Source of the DNA: Opitutia bacterium
GTDB lineage: Bacteria; Verrucomicrobiota; Verrucomicrobiia; Opitutales; Opitutaceae
DNA: 64,000 nucleotides
NCBI GenBank assembly: GCA_947475065.1
Contig: CANJLB010000009.1
Coordinates: 35,581 to 99,580 of the forward strand
Direction of reading: 5' to 3'
Made by a program: the position numbers and the translations under genes. How positions within the stretch are numbered: position 1 is the first letter of the stretch; every line of letters starts with the position of its first letter. Below are positions 25,277 through 34,816 of the stretch, one piece after another. The notes under the pieces were generated by a model. That model was given only the letters and a program-made list of their open reading frames with translations. It was not told the DNA's origin and did not search any database.

Positions 25277-25759
25277 ATGAATTACCGAACCCCAAAAAAT
25301 CGGCCCACAATTCTAGCACTCGGCATCGCATTTTATATTTTGGATCCGATTGCCGATCATATTTACTATCGGGTTGGTCTGCGTATGCATCAATTTCCCA
25401 CCAACGCCGATTCAATCGGCCTCCCGCTCTGGTGGTCATGGCAAGGTTGGCTGCTCCTCGCACCGGTTTTTGCGATGCTTCTGGCTTTGGCCGTCTTGAC
25501 TTACTCCGGTGGCAGGAGCTTCTGGTTTTTTGACCGAGCCAGATTCGCTTGGTCACTTTTCTGGACGGTTCCAATTGCGGTGGTCTGCGTATGGGACGCA
25601 CTTGGCGCGATTTACAATCTCCGCTGGCTACAGGTTTTTGATCTGCTGCACGCGACGTTGTTCGTTTATTTGCTGCTGGCGGTTCGCTCGTCTCTAGTCG
25701 GCTTTGCATTTCGCCGCCACACGACCAGTAGTTCATCCCTCAGATCGTCTGCGCCATGA
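25277..25759 (+). CDS. Hypothetical integral membrane protein
   Basis: About 160 residues, no family recognised. Four hydrophobic segments are visible: [56 protein letters not shown] and [14 protein letters not shown]. The base composition is visibly lower in GC than the flanking ribE and SDR genes, suggesting recent acquisition. The start [10 protein letters not shown] is chosen; two Met codons lie upstream in frame. Its 3' end overlaps the convergent SDR gene by 20 bp. Confidence 0.55.
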   Translation: MNYRTPKNRPTILALGIAFYILDPIADHIYYRVGLRMHQFPTNADSIGLPLWWSWQGWLLLAPVFAMLLALAVLTYSGGRSFWFFDRARFAWSLFWTVPIAVVCVWDALGAIYNLRWLQVFDLLHATLFVYLLLAVRSSLVGFAFRRHTTSSSSLRSSAP

Positions 25760-26525
25760 AGCCGCCGTCCACCGTCAGCTCGTGGCCGGTGATGAAGCTG
25801 CCGGCGTCGCCCGCCAGCAATAGCGTCGCGCCGATGAGCTCGCGCGCCTCGCCAAAACGTTTCATCGGCGTATGCGTCATGATGCTCGCCACGCGGTCGG
25901 GGGTGAGCACCTTGCGGTTCTGCTCGGCGGGGAAGAAGCCGGGGACGATCACATTTACGCGCACGCCCTTGGGGGCCCACTCCCGGGCGAGATTCTTCGA
26001 GAAACTGTGCACCGCAGCCTTGCTCGCCGAGTAGGTGAACACGCGTGAGAGCGGCGTCAGCGCCGTGAGCGAGCCGAGGTTGATAATCGAGCCGCCCTGC
26101 CCGCGTTCGACCAGGTATTTGCCGAAGACCTGGCAGCCCAGAAAAACCCCTTTCACGTTGACGCGCAAAATGCGCTCAAACTCTTCCTCGCTGATCTCAA
26201 GGAACGGCGTCGGCGAATTCACGCCCGCACCGTTGACGACGATGTCCACGCGGCCCGAGCGCGCGAGCACGGTGGCGAGGAGCTGCTCAAGGTCGGCTTT
26301 GCTGCTCGCTTCGGCCGGCAGGAAATACGCGCGGCCGCCGGCGGCGTGGATTTTGGCGAGACGGGCCTCACCCTTGGCGGTGTTACGGCCGACGAGCACG
26401 ACCTCGGCGCCCGCGCCGGCGAGGCCCTCGGCCATCGCGCCGCACAGTTCGCCGGTGCCGCCGGTCACGACGGCGACTTTGCCGGCGAGGGCAAAAAGGG
26501 ACGAAAGGTAATCCGAGGAGTTCAT
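25740..26525 (-). CDS. SDR family oxidoreductase
   Basis: 261 residues, classical short-chain dehydrogenase. The cofactor loop is [13 protein letters not shown] (TGxxxGxG with a Cys insertion near the third Gly), NNAG-like VNGAGVN follows, the catalytic Ser is in [17 protein letters not shown] holds the Tyr and Lys, and VNVIVPGFF is the Pro-Gly motif. It resembles gluconate 5-dehydrogenase and D-mannonate oxidoreductase-type sugar-acid SDRs, but the substrate is not determined. It is divergent from the rhomboid-like gene and probably monocistronic. Confidence 0.88.
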   Translation of the reverse strand: MNSSDYLSSLFALAGKVAVVTGGTGELCGAMAEGLAGAGAEVVLVGRNTAKGEARLAKIHAAGGRAYFLPAEASSKADLEQLLATVLARSGRVDIVVNGAGVNSPTPFLEISEEEFERILRVNVKGVFLGCQVFGKYLVERGQGGSIINLGSLTALTPLSRVFTYSASKAAVHSFSKNLAREWAPKGVRVNVIVPGFFPAEQNRKVLTPDRVASIMTHTPMKRFGEARELIGATLLLAGDAGSFITGHELTVDGGFMAQTI

Positions 26526-26630
26526 CAGTTAAAACACCACCAAGCCGGCCCAGTGCGCCGCCCGCAACGCCGAAATCGCACGCCGGCACCCGCGCTTGAG
26601 TTTGCCGCCCGATCCCGCACAGTGCACGCC

Positions 26631-27572
26631 ATGCTTTCCGACCGGTCTTACATGCGCGCCGACTACGAACGCGAAAAACTCCGGGCCTTGCCGTGGCTGC
26701 TGGGCATCCTCGCGGCGGCACTCCTGCTGGAGATCCTGCTGTATTCCCCGTGGTTTGACGGTGCCGGCGCCATCTTCGGCAAACTTATCCTCAATCCCGA
26801 TGGTCTCCGGCACTGGCGGCTCTGGACGCTGCTGACCTATGGTTTGTACAACAGTGTGCTGGGCCCTGGCGGAATCTTTTTTGCCGTCTTCACGCTCATG
26901 GCGCTGTTTTTCATGGGCCGTGAGCTGGAGCCGCTGCTCGGGCCGCGCCGGCTAGTCGGCCTGTTTTTGGGTGCGCTGCTGCTCGGCGCGCTAGCTTGGA
27001 CGGCGGTCAACTGGCGGCACGGTGTTATGCTGGCCGGCTATACGCCAGGCCTCTGCGGCCTGCTGATGTTTTACGCCTGCGTCTATCCCGACGAACCGTT
27101 CCGTTTCCTGTTGTTTTTCTTTCTGCCGGTCACCATCCGGCCACGCAAATTGGTACTGGCCCTGCTGTCCTTGGATTTTTTTGCCCTGATTTTTTTTGAG
27201 CTCGCAGGCGGGACCATGCCGCTGGCCTATGCGCCGTCGGCACACCTTGGTGGCATGGCGGCCGGCTGGCTCTGCCACCGGCTTTGGCGCGGCAACGAGC
27301 AGACGATGGGCTGGCGGCAGCCGGTCACCGAACTGCTCGGTGTGCCTCGTCCGGCTTTCACGCTGACGCGCTGGCTGCGCAAAAACCGGACTGCTGCCGA
27401 CCCGGCCCCTGCTACCGCCGCCCCGGCAGTAGCGCGCCCGGCAACCTCCGACACCCTCCGCACCGAGGTGGACCGCATTCTGGACAAAATCAACACCGAC
27501 GGCTTCGCCGCGCTCACTCCAGCAGAGAAACGCACGCTCGACGAGGCCAGGAACCGGCTCAGCCGCCGGTAA
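26631..27572 (+). CDS. Rhomboid-fold protein lacking the catalytic serine
   Basis: 313 residues, a six-helix rhomboid core (about 18-220) and a cytoplasmic C-terminal tail. The His helix is intact (APSAHLGGMAAGW), but the GxSG motif that carries the nucleophile reads YTPGLCGLLMF, putting Pro where Ser is expected. The conserved HWRLWTLLTYGLYN and GRELEPLLGPRR loop are present. It is therefore probably a pseudoprotease (iRhom/Derlin-like behaviour is possible). The C-terminal 60 residues end in a helical tail with DKINTDGFAALTPAEKRTLD. It is divergent from the SDR gene. Confidence 0.75.
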   Translation: MLSDRSYMRADYEREKLRALPWLLGILAAALLLEILLYSPWFDGAGAIFGKLILNPDGLRHWRLWTLLTYGLYNSVLGPGGIFFAVFTLMALFFMGRELEPLLGPRRLVGLFLGALLLGALAWTAVNWRHGVMLAGYTPGLCGLLMFYACVYPDEPFRFLLFFFLPVTIRPRKLVLALLSLDFFALIFFELAGGTMPLAYAPSAHLGGMAAGWLCHRLWRGNEQTMGWRQPVTELLGVPRPAFTLTRWLRKNRTAADPAPATAAPAVARPATSDTLRTEVDRILDKINTDGFAALTPAEKRTLDEARNRLSRR

Positions 27573-27716
27573 AAAACCTGACCGCATCACCAGCCTGCCG
27601 GTTCTTCCGCGCCGCTTCTCCCCGCCCGAATTTATGTTCTCGCCCGCAGCATTCCTAACTGGCAATCTAGCGGTTCTGTGCAACCTTTGCCCTGCACCAC
27701 AGTCCCACTTTTTCCG

Positions 27717-30341
27717 ATGCAACCCCTGATTAGCCGCCTCTGCGCTCTGTTTCTCGCCGCCGCGCTCGTCGCCGTGCCGGCCCTCCTGCCCGCCGCCGCG
27801 CCCGAGGCCGCGCTCGCCGCGCGCAAACTCGAGCCCCCCCCCAACTTCAGGCTGGAAGTGCAAGGCGTCGTCCAGTTGCTCGAAATGGCGCACTACAACC
27901 GCGATGCGGTCAAGCCCGCGAACTACGCCGGGCTTCTCCCCGACTTCATGGGCAGCCTCGACGGGCAACGGCTGTTTTTTCTCGAATCCGACCGGCAGGG
28001 CTTTCTCAAGGCCAACGATATCGATCTCCTTTATCCAAACATCAAGCTCGGCAACATTGACGCGGCCTATGATATTTTCACCGTCTATGAAACCCGGGTG
28101 CGCGAGCGTGCCGCGTGGATCGCGGCAGAGCTGAAGAAGGACATTGATCTGACCGGACAGGACACGTACGCGCCCGACCGAGCCAAGGCCGACTGGCCCG
28201 CCAACACCGCCGCCGCTGACGACCTCTGGCGCCGCCGCCTCAAGTTCGACCTGATTCAAGAAATGCTCGCACCCGGGTCAAAATCCGCCGACCGGTTCGA
28301 TCTGGACTTAAAGCTGCCTAATCTGACTCCCACCACCCCCGGCTCCGCTCCCATGACCGTGAGGTTCACAGGCGAATTCATGCCGGCCACCCGCGTTACC
28401 ATCCGCTACGAGCCCGCCGCCAATGCAGATACGCTCGTGACCACCGCGCAGCTCGAAAAGCTCTTTAACCAACTGATTCCTGCCAAGCTCGACTCCACGC
28501 TCTTCCCCGCCCTAGAGAATGCCGAGCCGCTCAAATTCTCGGGCGAATACAAATCGGACACGGGCATTGTCAGCCTTTACAATCCGGTTCCAAGCACCAG
28601 TGCTGCCACCAAGCAGCTCAAAGAGCTTTTCCACCCAAAGCCTTCCTTCACTGCCCCCGCCAAGACCCTTGCCGACGCCAAGGCCGCCGTCGCCAAGCGC
28701 TACGAGCGCCTCCCCAAAAATGTCGCCGAGCTCGATGCCTCCGACCTCGCGGAAGTTTTTCTGACCAGTGTCGCGCAGCTCTACGACCCGCACTCCACTT
28801 ATTTTTCGCCGACCAGCTACGACGACTTCAGCATCCAGATGCAGCTCCAGCTCGTGGGCATCGGCGCGCTGCTCAGCCTCGAGGAAGATGTTTGCGTGGT
28901 AAAGGAGCTCGTCCCCGGCGGCCCGGCGGATCTCGGCAAACAGCTCAAGCCCAATGACAAGATCACCGCCATCGCCCAGGACAACAAAGAGCCGGTGGAC
29001 GTGATCGGCATGAAGCTCCGCAAAATTGTCCAGATGATCCGCGGCAACAAAGGCACCAAGGTGCACCTCTTTGTCGAGTCGGGCGAGGGAACCGCCGCCG
29101 TCCGCCGGGAGGTCGTGATCGACCGTGATGTCGTCAATCTTGACTCCTCCCGCGCCCATGCGGCGGTCTTCACCGTCCCCGCCTCGGCCGGCCAGCCCGC
29201 CCGCATGGTCGGCGTCATCTCCCTGCCTTCCTTTTATGGTTCCGATCCCACGCCCGAAAACCCCAACCCCGCCATCGCCTCCAAGGATATCGCCGAGCTG
29301 ATCAAGCGGCTCAAGACCCAGAACGTCCAGGGCCTCGTGCTCGACTTGCGGCACAACGGCGGCGGCCTCCTCGGCGAAGCCATCAATCTCACCGGGCTGT
29401 TCATCAAGTCCGGCCCCGTCGTGCAAGTGCGTGACCATGAAGGCAAGATCAGCTCGGGTCAGACACGTACCGAGGAGATCGCCTGGACCGGTCCACTCGC
29501 CGTACTGGTGGACCGCTTCAGCGCCTCTGCTTCCGAGATCGTCGCCGGTGCGCTACAAAATTACGGCCGGGCCGTCATCATCGGGGACAGTTCCACCCAT
29601 GGCAAGGGCACCGTGCAGACCATCGTCGAGCTGAGCCGCCTGTCCCGTGCCTCGCTGGCGCTGCAGTTGAGCCCAACCAAGACCGGCGCGGCCAAGTTCA
29701 CCATCCAGAAATTCTACCTGCCCAACGGGGCCTCCACGCAGCTTCGCGGCGTCATCCCCGACCTCATCCTGCCGTCCGTGGATGATCTGCTCCCCATCGG
29801 CGAGTCGAGCCTCCCGCACGCCCTCGGCTGGGATGAGATTGAGTCAGCCAAGTTTGACGGCCCGGCGCTCACCGCCGCAAACCTCAACACGCTCCGCGCC
29901 GCCAGCGAGGCGCGCCGCCGGCAGCTCCCCGAGTTCTCCTACCTGCAGAGCGGCGTTGACTGGTTCAAGGCCAAGCGCGACGAAAAGGACATCTCCCTCA
30001 ACCTCGCCCGACGAGAGAAACAGAAAACCGCCGACGCCGAGCACAAGAAACTGGCCGATGCCGAGCTGAAAAAACTGGAGGATTCCGCCGCCTATGCTTT
30101 CACTGAAACCATGCTCGCGCCTCCCCCGCCGCCCCGGATCAAGGTTGAAGATCCAGAGGATCCCAGCGCGGCCAATCCGGACGAACGCTATCCCAAGATG
30201 GACATTGATCTCCGCGAGTCACTTCGGGTCGTGAGCGATGCGCTCAACCTCCCGCCCCAAACCGCCCATTGGCTGCCCAGCGGACCCAGCACCGCCCAAA
30301 CGGTGACCAAACCCGCTCCTATTATTTCCAACACGCCGTAA
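27717..30341 (+). CDS. S41-family C-terminal processing protease
   Basis: 874 residues with a signal peptide (about 1-25, cleavage near AAAP). An N-terminal Tsp-like region (about 30-190) is followed by a PDZ domain (about 380-470, with ELVPGGPADLGKQLKPNDKI) and an S41 core. The catalytic Ser is in DRFSASASEIVAG and the general-base Lys in THGKGTVQ; LDLRHNGGGLL is the preceding block. A coiled C-terminal tail follows. It resembles Prc/Tsp, the periplasmic protease that trims the C-termini of substrates such as PBP3. Residues about 215-290 are an insertion. The start at MQPLISRLCALFL fits the signal peptide. Confidence 0.9.
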   Translation: MQPLISRLCALFLAAALVAVPALLPAAAPEAALAARKLEPPPNFRLEVQGVVQLLEMAHYNRDAVKPANYAGLLPDFMGSLDGQRLFFLESDRQGFLKANDIDLLYPNIKLGNIDAAYDIFTVYETRVRERAAWIAAELKKDIDLTGQDTYAPDRAKADWPANTAAADDLWRRRLKFDLIQEMLAPGSKSADRFDLDLKLPNLTPTTPGSAPMTVRFTGEFMPATRVTIRYEPAANADTLVTTAQLEKLFNQLIPAKLDSTLFPALENAEPLKFSGEYKSDTGIVSLYNPVPSTSAATKQLKELFHPKPSFTAPAKTLADAKAAVAKRYERLPKNVAELDASDLAEVFLTSVAQLYDPHSTYFSPTSYDDFSIQMQLQLVGIGALLSLEEDVCVVKELVPGGPADLGKQLKPNDKITAIAQDNKEPVDVIGMKLRKIVQMIRGNKGTKVHLFVESGEGTAAVRREVVIDRDVVNLDSSRAHAAVFTVPASAGQPARMVGVISLPSFYGSDPTPENPNPAIASKDIAELIKRLKTQNVQGLVLDLRHNGGGLLGEAINLTGLFIKSGPVVQVRDHEGKISSGQTRTEEIAWTGPLAVLVDRFSASASEIVAGALQNYGRAVIIGDSSTHGKGTVQTIVELSRLSRASLALQLSPTKTGAAKFTIQKFYLPNGASTQLRGVIPDLILPSVDDLLPIGESSLPHALGWDEIESAKFDGPALTAANLNTLRAASEARRRQLPEFSYLQSGVDWFKAKRDEKDISLNLARREKQKTADAEHKKLADAELKKLEDSAAYAFTETMLAPPPPPRIKVEDPEDPSAANPDERYPKMDIDLRESLRVVSDALNLPPQTAHWLPSGPSTAQTVTKPAPIISNTP

Positions 30342-30469
30342 GGACCTGTCCGCCGAACCCCTCGCCCGTGGAGGGGCATGGACCTGGGTGCCCGCCGCCC
30401 AAGAAGCAAGTCTGCGCGATGTTTGCCGCGCGCCATGGGTGACAGGCCGTGGCAAAAGGGGCCACCTTT

Positions 30470-31288
30470 TTACCCGCCGACTGCCGTGTGACGGCGCAGG
30501 CCACGCGTCCACAGGACATGATTGACAGCGAACAGGATCGCCACCCAGCACAGCTCGATGCCAAGGCCTTGCACCGTGCCGGCCTGGTCAATGCGCCCGG
30601 TGAAAATCGCCGCCGGGAAATACATCTGGTAGTAGAAAGGCAGAAATTTTGCGACCGCGAGGACGCCGGCTGGCAGCAAATCGAGCGGAAACATCTGCCC
30701 GCCCAACACCGCCTCGACCGCCATCGAGAGAATGACGAAACCCTGAATTTCCAGAAACCAAAACGTCAGCAGCCCGAAGCAGTAGGCGATGCTGAACTGA
30801 ATGAGCGCCGAGAGCATCATCGCCGGCAGCCCGAGCGCCAGCCGCCACGCCCAGTCGGACGGAAACGTGAGGTAGGAGTAAAGAAACGGCAGCGCCACCA
30901 CCAGCGGCACTAGCACCAACGCGCCCGATACCAGCCGCGCCGCCGCAAAGATGCTCAGGCGGTAGCCGAAGTAATTGATCGGTTTCAGCAAGAACTGGTT
31001 GATGAGGCCGTTGCGGATATCCTCGCTGATCTGGTAGTCCTCGTTGAACGCGCTGATGAAAAACTGGAGCACGAGCAGCGCGACGAAATAGGTAATCGTC
31101 GCCCCGAGACCATAACCCCCAATCCCATCACGGCCCGTGCCTTGGAACGCCGCCGACCACAGGATGAACACCGCGGCGAGGTGAAACAGCGAAAACAGGC
31201 CGCGGACCGCGAAATTCCAGCGGTAGATCAGGTTGCTCTGGAGCCCGACGAGGAAAGCGTGGCGGTATTTGGTCAGGAAGGAGAGCAC
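30470..31288 (-). CDS. ABC-2 family permease
   Basis: 272 residues with six predicted membrane segments and a conserved DYQISEDIRNGLINQFLLKP coupling loop, as in the ABC-2 family members that form two-permease exporters. No ATPase gene is adjacent, so its partner must be elsewhere. The gene is 90 bp downstream of parA on the same strand but probably functionally unrelated. Export of a lipid, polymer or drug is possible; the substrate is unknown. Confidence 0.8.
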   Translation of the reverse strand: MLSFLTKYRHAFLVGLQSNLIYRWNFAVRGLFSLFHLAAVFILWSAAFQGTGRDGIGGYGLGATITYFVALLVLQFFISAFNEDYQISEDIRNGLINQFLLKPINYFGYRLSIFAAARLVSGALVLVPLVVALPFLYSYLTFPSDWAWRLALGLPAMMLSALIQFSIAYCFGLLTFWFLEIQGFVILSMAVEAVLGGQMFPLDLLPAGVLAVAKFLPFYYQMYFPAAIFTGRIDQAGTVQGLGIELCWVAILFAVNHVLWTRGLRRHTAVGG

Positions 31289-31377
31289 GGTAACGGCAGC
31301 GGACAGTGAACACCGGACCGTGCACAGGGCAAGCCCCGGCTGGCCCAGGCATCCAAGGATATCCCCGCCCTGCCCCG

Positions 31378-32166
31378 CTACTTGCCCACGCCCAGTCCGA
31401 AACGTGCGATGACCTCCTTGGCGAGGTTCCGGTAGGCGGTCGCGCCGGGCGACAGCGGGTCGTAGGCAAAGATCGTCTTGCCGAAGCTGGGCGCCTCACT
31501 CAGGCGCACGGTGCGAGGGATGACCGAATTGAAAATTTTTTCCGGCAGATGTTTGCGCACCTCCTCGACGACCTGCCGCGAGAGGCTCGTGCGCACATCA
31601 AACATCGTCATGACCACCCCGCCCAGCTCCAGCGCGGGATTGACCCCCGCGCCCTTGAGCCGGTCCACATTGCGCAAAATCTGGCCCAGACCTTCGAGCG
31701 CCATGTATTCGCACTGGAGCGCGATGAGCAGAAAATCGGCGGCGGCCAGGCTGTTCATCGAGAGCATTCCAAGCGAGGGAGGACAATCAATGATGACCGC
31801 CCGGTAGCCGCCCGACACCCGCAGCGGCTCGAGCACGCCACGCAGGCGCGCGAGGTAGTTCTCCCCCTGCGCCAGTTCGATCTCCACCGCCGCGAGATCC
31901 TCCTCGCTGGGAATGATGGCCAGATGCTCGACTGATGTCGGCGTGACCATGTCGAGCGCGCCACCCTCGCCGCGCAACGGACCGTAAAGGCTGCGGCCCT
32001 CCTGCTTCTCGACACCGAGCGCGCTGGTGGCGTTGGCCTGCGGGTCGAGATCAATGAGCAGCGTGTGGATTTTTTTGTCGGCGAGGGCCGCGGCGAGGTT
32101 GACCGCAGTGGTGGTCTTGCCGACGCCGCCCTTCTGGTTGGCGATGGTGAAAATGGTGGTTGGCAT
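31378..32166 (-). CDS. parA: ParA/Soj-family ATPase
   Basis: 262 residues, Walker-type ATPase of the Soj/ParA group. The deviant Walker A is KGGVGKTTTAVNLA with the signature Lys, followed by LLIDLDPQANAT and the Walker B region AVIIDCPPSLGML. It drives chromosome or plasmid segregation, or positions cell machinery. ParB is not adjacent on either side, which is unusual for a chromosomal parA. The start at MPTTIFTIANQKGGVG is the family start; the frame extends upstream without support. Confidence 0.92.
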   Translation of the reverse strand: MPTTIFTIANQKGGVGKTTTAVNLAAALADKKIHTLLIDLDPQANATSALGVEKQEGRSLYGPLRGEGGALDMVTPTSVEHLAIIPSEEDLAAVEIELAQGENYLARLRGVLEPLRVSGGYRAVIIDCPPSLGMLSMNSLAAADFLLIALQCEYMALEGLGQILRNVDRLKGAGVNPALELGGVVMTMFDVRTSLSRQVVEEVRKHLPEKIFNSVIPRTVRLSEAPSFGKTIFAYDPLSPGATAYRNLAKEVIARFGLGVGK

Positions 32167-32383
32167 CGGGAGGATGGCCTTAGGATTAACGTCCCCGGCG
32201 CGCCCGGTGCAAGCGCAGGCACGCAGAACCATGACCGAGCAGGGACCGGTAAAAGTGCTTGCCTCCATGGTTGATGAATACGTAGTAACGGCCTCTTGAT
32301 TCCAAGCGACAGGGGTTCTCTGCCACCTGATGAATCGCTGTCGCTGGATAAAGGACTGTAAGCCGTTTACTTGATGGGTGTTC

Positions 32384-32458
<75 letters not shown>

Positions 32459-32746
32459 TCATAACCAAAGGGTTGCAGTATTAACCCTGATCGAATGTGG
32501 CGTGAGGTTGAGCCTTTACCCCATCCTCAAAATCTCACCATGGCTCTTGTCCGAACCGCCGGGCATCGGGATTGCATCCTGTCTGACCCGCTCGTTTTTA
32601 TACTAATGAGATTCCGTTGAAGTCATTTATACGTCAAAAAAGCTGTGACACGAGTCGGTCCGGACGACGGCTGGCTAGCGTTAAGCTGCCGGTGGCAGAG
32701 GACGAGACATTGCAAAAAAAGCCGATGAATCCCCATTGGGCCGAGC
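32459..32746. other. Intergenic region between tRNA and truncated cheA
   Basis: No gene is supported here. No Hpt-like sequence is found in any frame, although the downstream CheA-type protein should have had its N-terminal Hpt domain encoded here. A small stem (AGGGTT/AACCCT near 32470) follows the tRNA without a T-tract. Confidence 0.6.
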
Positions 32747-34816
32747 TTGCTCGGCAGCGTGTCGGTGCGCTTGCTATCCCAGCTGCAGCTTCGCCGCGCC
32801 CACGTTGACCAGCTGCTCGCCGGCGTGGATCTGCTCACGCGCATCGCCAAGACTTCCGAGGCCGAGATGCCGCGCTGGGAAAACGAGCAGGCCGGCGAAA
32901 TCGATGCCTTTCTTGCCGTGCTCACCGCCGTCCGTGAAGTCGCCCCTGCACCGGAGCCGGCACATCCAAATCATCCCGTGCCCGCACCGGCCATGCCGGC
33001 CGCTGCGGCCCCATCCGCCGCGCCCGAGCCGGCCGCCGCGCCCAATGCAAAATCCGCCGAGCAGCGCGTCCTCCGCGTCGCCGCCGAAAATCTCAACCGC
33101 CTCTTCGGCCTGGCCAGCGAATCGCTCGTCGAGTCGCGCTGGCTGCGGCCCTACGGCGTGTCGGTCGCACGGCTCAAAAAAATGCACCGCGACCTCGGCC
33201 TGAGCCTTGATCAGCTCCGTGCGCAGGCAGGCGCGGCGGCAGCGGACGAGCGTTTTCTCGCCGCGCTCACGGAGGCCCAGCATCGTCTCGCCAGCTGCCG
33301 CAGCTATCTCACCGAACGCCTCATCGAACTGGAAACATTCGACCGCCGCGCGATAAATCTTTCCGACCGCCTATATAACGAGGCCGTGGCCGTGCGCATG
33401 CGTCCGTTCTCCGACGGCATCGGCGGCTTCCCCCGCATGGTGCGCGATGTTGCCCACCAGCTCGGCAAGGAGGCGCGCTACGAGGTCGTGGGCAACGAGA
33501 CGCCGGTGGACCGCGAAATTTTGGAAAAGCTGGAAGCCCCGCTCGGCCACCTGCTGCGCAACGCGCTCGACCACGGCCTGGAGGCCCCCGCGGTGCGCCT
33601 CGCCGCCGGCAAGGCCGCGGCCGGCCTCGTCCGGCTGGAGGCCCGGCATCAGGCTGGCCTGCTGATGATCACCGTCAGCGACGACGGGCGCGGGGCGGAC
33701 GTGGAACAGATTCGCGCCGCCGTCCTGCGCCGCAAGCTCGTGGCCGCCGACATGGCGCCCAGGCTCAGCGAGGCCGAACTCTTGGAGTTTTTGTTTTTGC
33801 CCGGTTTCTCGCTCAAGGACCACGTCTCGGACATTTCCGGGCGCGGTGTCGGCCTCGACGTGGTGCAAAGCATGGTGCGGGCGGTACGTGGCACAATCCG
33901 CGTGACTTCCACGCCGGGCGAAGGGATGCGTTTTCAGCTGCAGCTTCCGCTCACGCTCTCGGTGGTGCGCGCGCTGCTCTTCGCCGTGGACGGTGAATCC
34001 TACGCCGTGCCGCTCGGCTATATCGTGCGCGCGCTGCGGCTGAAATCGGAGGCGGTCGTCACCACCCAGGGACGGCCGCATTTCGAGCTCGACGGGCGGC
34101 GCGTGGGCCTGGTCGCCGCACGGCAGGTGCTCGGCCGCACGGCCGCGCCGTCGGCGGACGAGGCGGCGGTCATCGTGCTCGGCGAGGGCGACGCGCGCTA
34201 CGGCCTGATGGTGGACAAGTTTCTCGGTGAGCGCGAGCTGGTCGTGCAGCCGCTCGACCCGCGCCTCGGCAAGGTGCGCGATGTCGCCGCCGGCGCGTTT
34301 ATGGAGGATGGCACGCCCGTGCTCATCCTTGATGCCGACGACCTCGCGCATTCCGTGGACAAGCTCGCCGCCGCCAGCCGCCTTGTCACCTCGACCGGCA
34401 AGGCCACCGCCTCCGGCCATGGCCGCAAGCGGGTGCTCGTGATTGACGACTCGCTCACCGTGCGCGAGCTGGAGCGCAAGCTCCTCGAGTCGCGCGGCTA
34501 CGCCGTCGAGACAGCGGTGGACGGCGTGGACGGCTTCGGCGTGGCGCAGCAGGGCGCGTTTGACCTGGTCGTGACCGACGTGGACATGCCGCGACGCGAC
34601 GGCATCGAGCTGACACGCTTGCTCAAGGCCGATGCACGTCTCAAGGCTATGCCCGTGATCATCGTTTCCTACAAGGACCGCGAAGAAGACCGCCTGCGCG
34701 GCTTGGAGGCGGGCGCCGACTATTATCTGACGAAGGGCAGCTTTCAGGATGACACGATGCTCAAGGCGGTGGCCGACCTCATCGGCCCGGCGGTGGAAAC
34801 GGAGGCCGTGCAATGA
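32747..34816 (+). CDS. WspE-like CheA/CheW/receiver kinase, 5'-truncated
   Basis: At most 689 residues from a TTG codon; homology seems to begin near QLQLRRAHVDQLLAGVDLL. Domains in order: the region after the Hpt domain, a dimerisation/HATPase kinase core (N-box LGHLLRNALDHGLE, SDDGRGAD, ISGRGVGLDVV), a CheW-like adaptor (about 400-530), and a receiver (about 555-680, phospho-Asp in DLVVTDVDMPRRDG). This is the WspE layout, but the N-terminal Hpt domain with the phosphorylated His is absent, leaving no autophosphorylation site in this chain. A complete protein would be about 90-100 residues longer. cheB follows with a 4-bp overlap. Receptor, CheW and CheR genes of a Wsp operon are missing upstream. 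Confidence 0.85.
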   Translation: MLGSVSVRLLSQLQLRRAHVDQLLAGVDLLTRIAKTSEAEMPRWENEQAGEIDAFLAVLTAVREVAPAPEPAHPNHPVPAPAMPAAAAPSAAPEPAAAPNAKSAEQRVLRVAAENLNRLFGLASESLVESRWLRPYGVSVARLKKMHRDLGLSLDQLRAQAGAAAADERFLAALTEAQHRLASCRSYLTERLIELETFDRRAINLSDRLYNEAVAVRMRPFSDGIGGFPRMVRDVAHQLGKEARYEVVGNETPVDREILEKLEAPLGHLLRNALDHGLEAPAVRLAAGKAAAGLVRLEARHQAGLLMITVSDDGRGADVEQIRAAVLRRKLVAADMAPRLSEAELLEFLFLPGFSLKDHVSDISGRGVGLDVVQSMVRAVRGTIRVTSTPGEGMRFQLQLPLTLSVVRALLFAVDGESYAVPLGYIVRALRLKSEAVVTTQGRPHFELDGRRVGLVAARQVLGRTAAPSADEAAVIVLGEGDARYGLMVDKFLGERELVVQPLDPRLGKVRDVAAGAFMEDGTPVLILDADDLAHSVDKLAAASRLVTSTGKATASGHGRKRVLVIDDSLTVRELERKLLESRGYAVETAVDGVDGFGVAQQGAFDLVVTDVDMPRRDGIELTRLLKADARLKAMPVIIVSYKDREEDRLRGLEAGADYYLTKGSFQDDTMLKAVADLIGPAVETEAVQ

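Noticed and set aside
33371..34813. A 480-residue antisense frame across the cheA-like gene
   Set aside because: High-GC codon bias leaves the antisense frame open; its product is His/Arg-rich with no family pattern.
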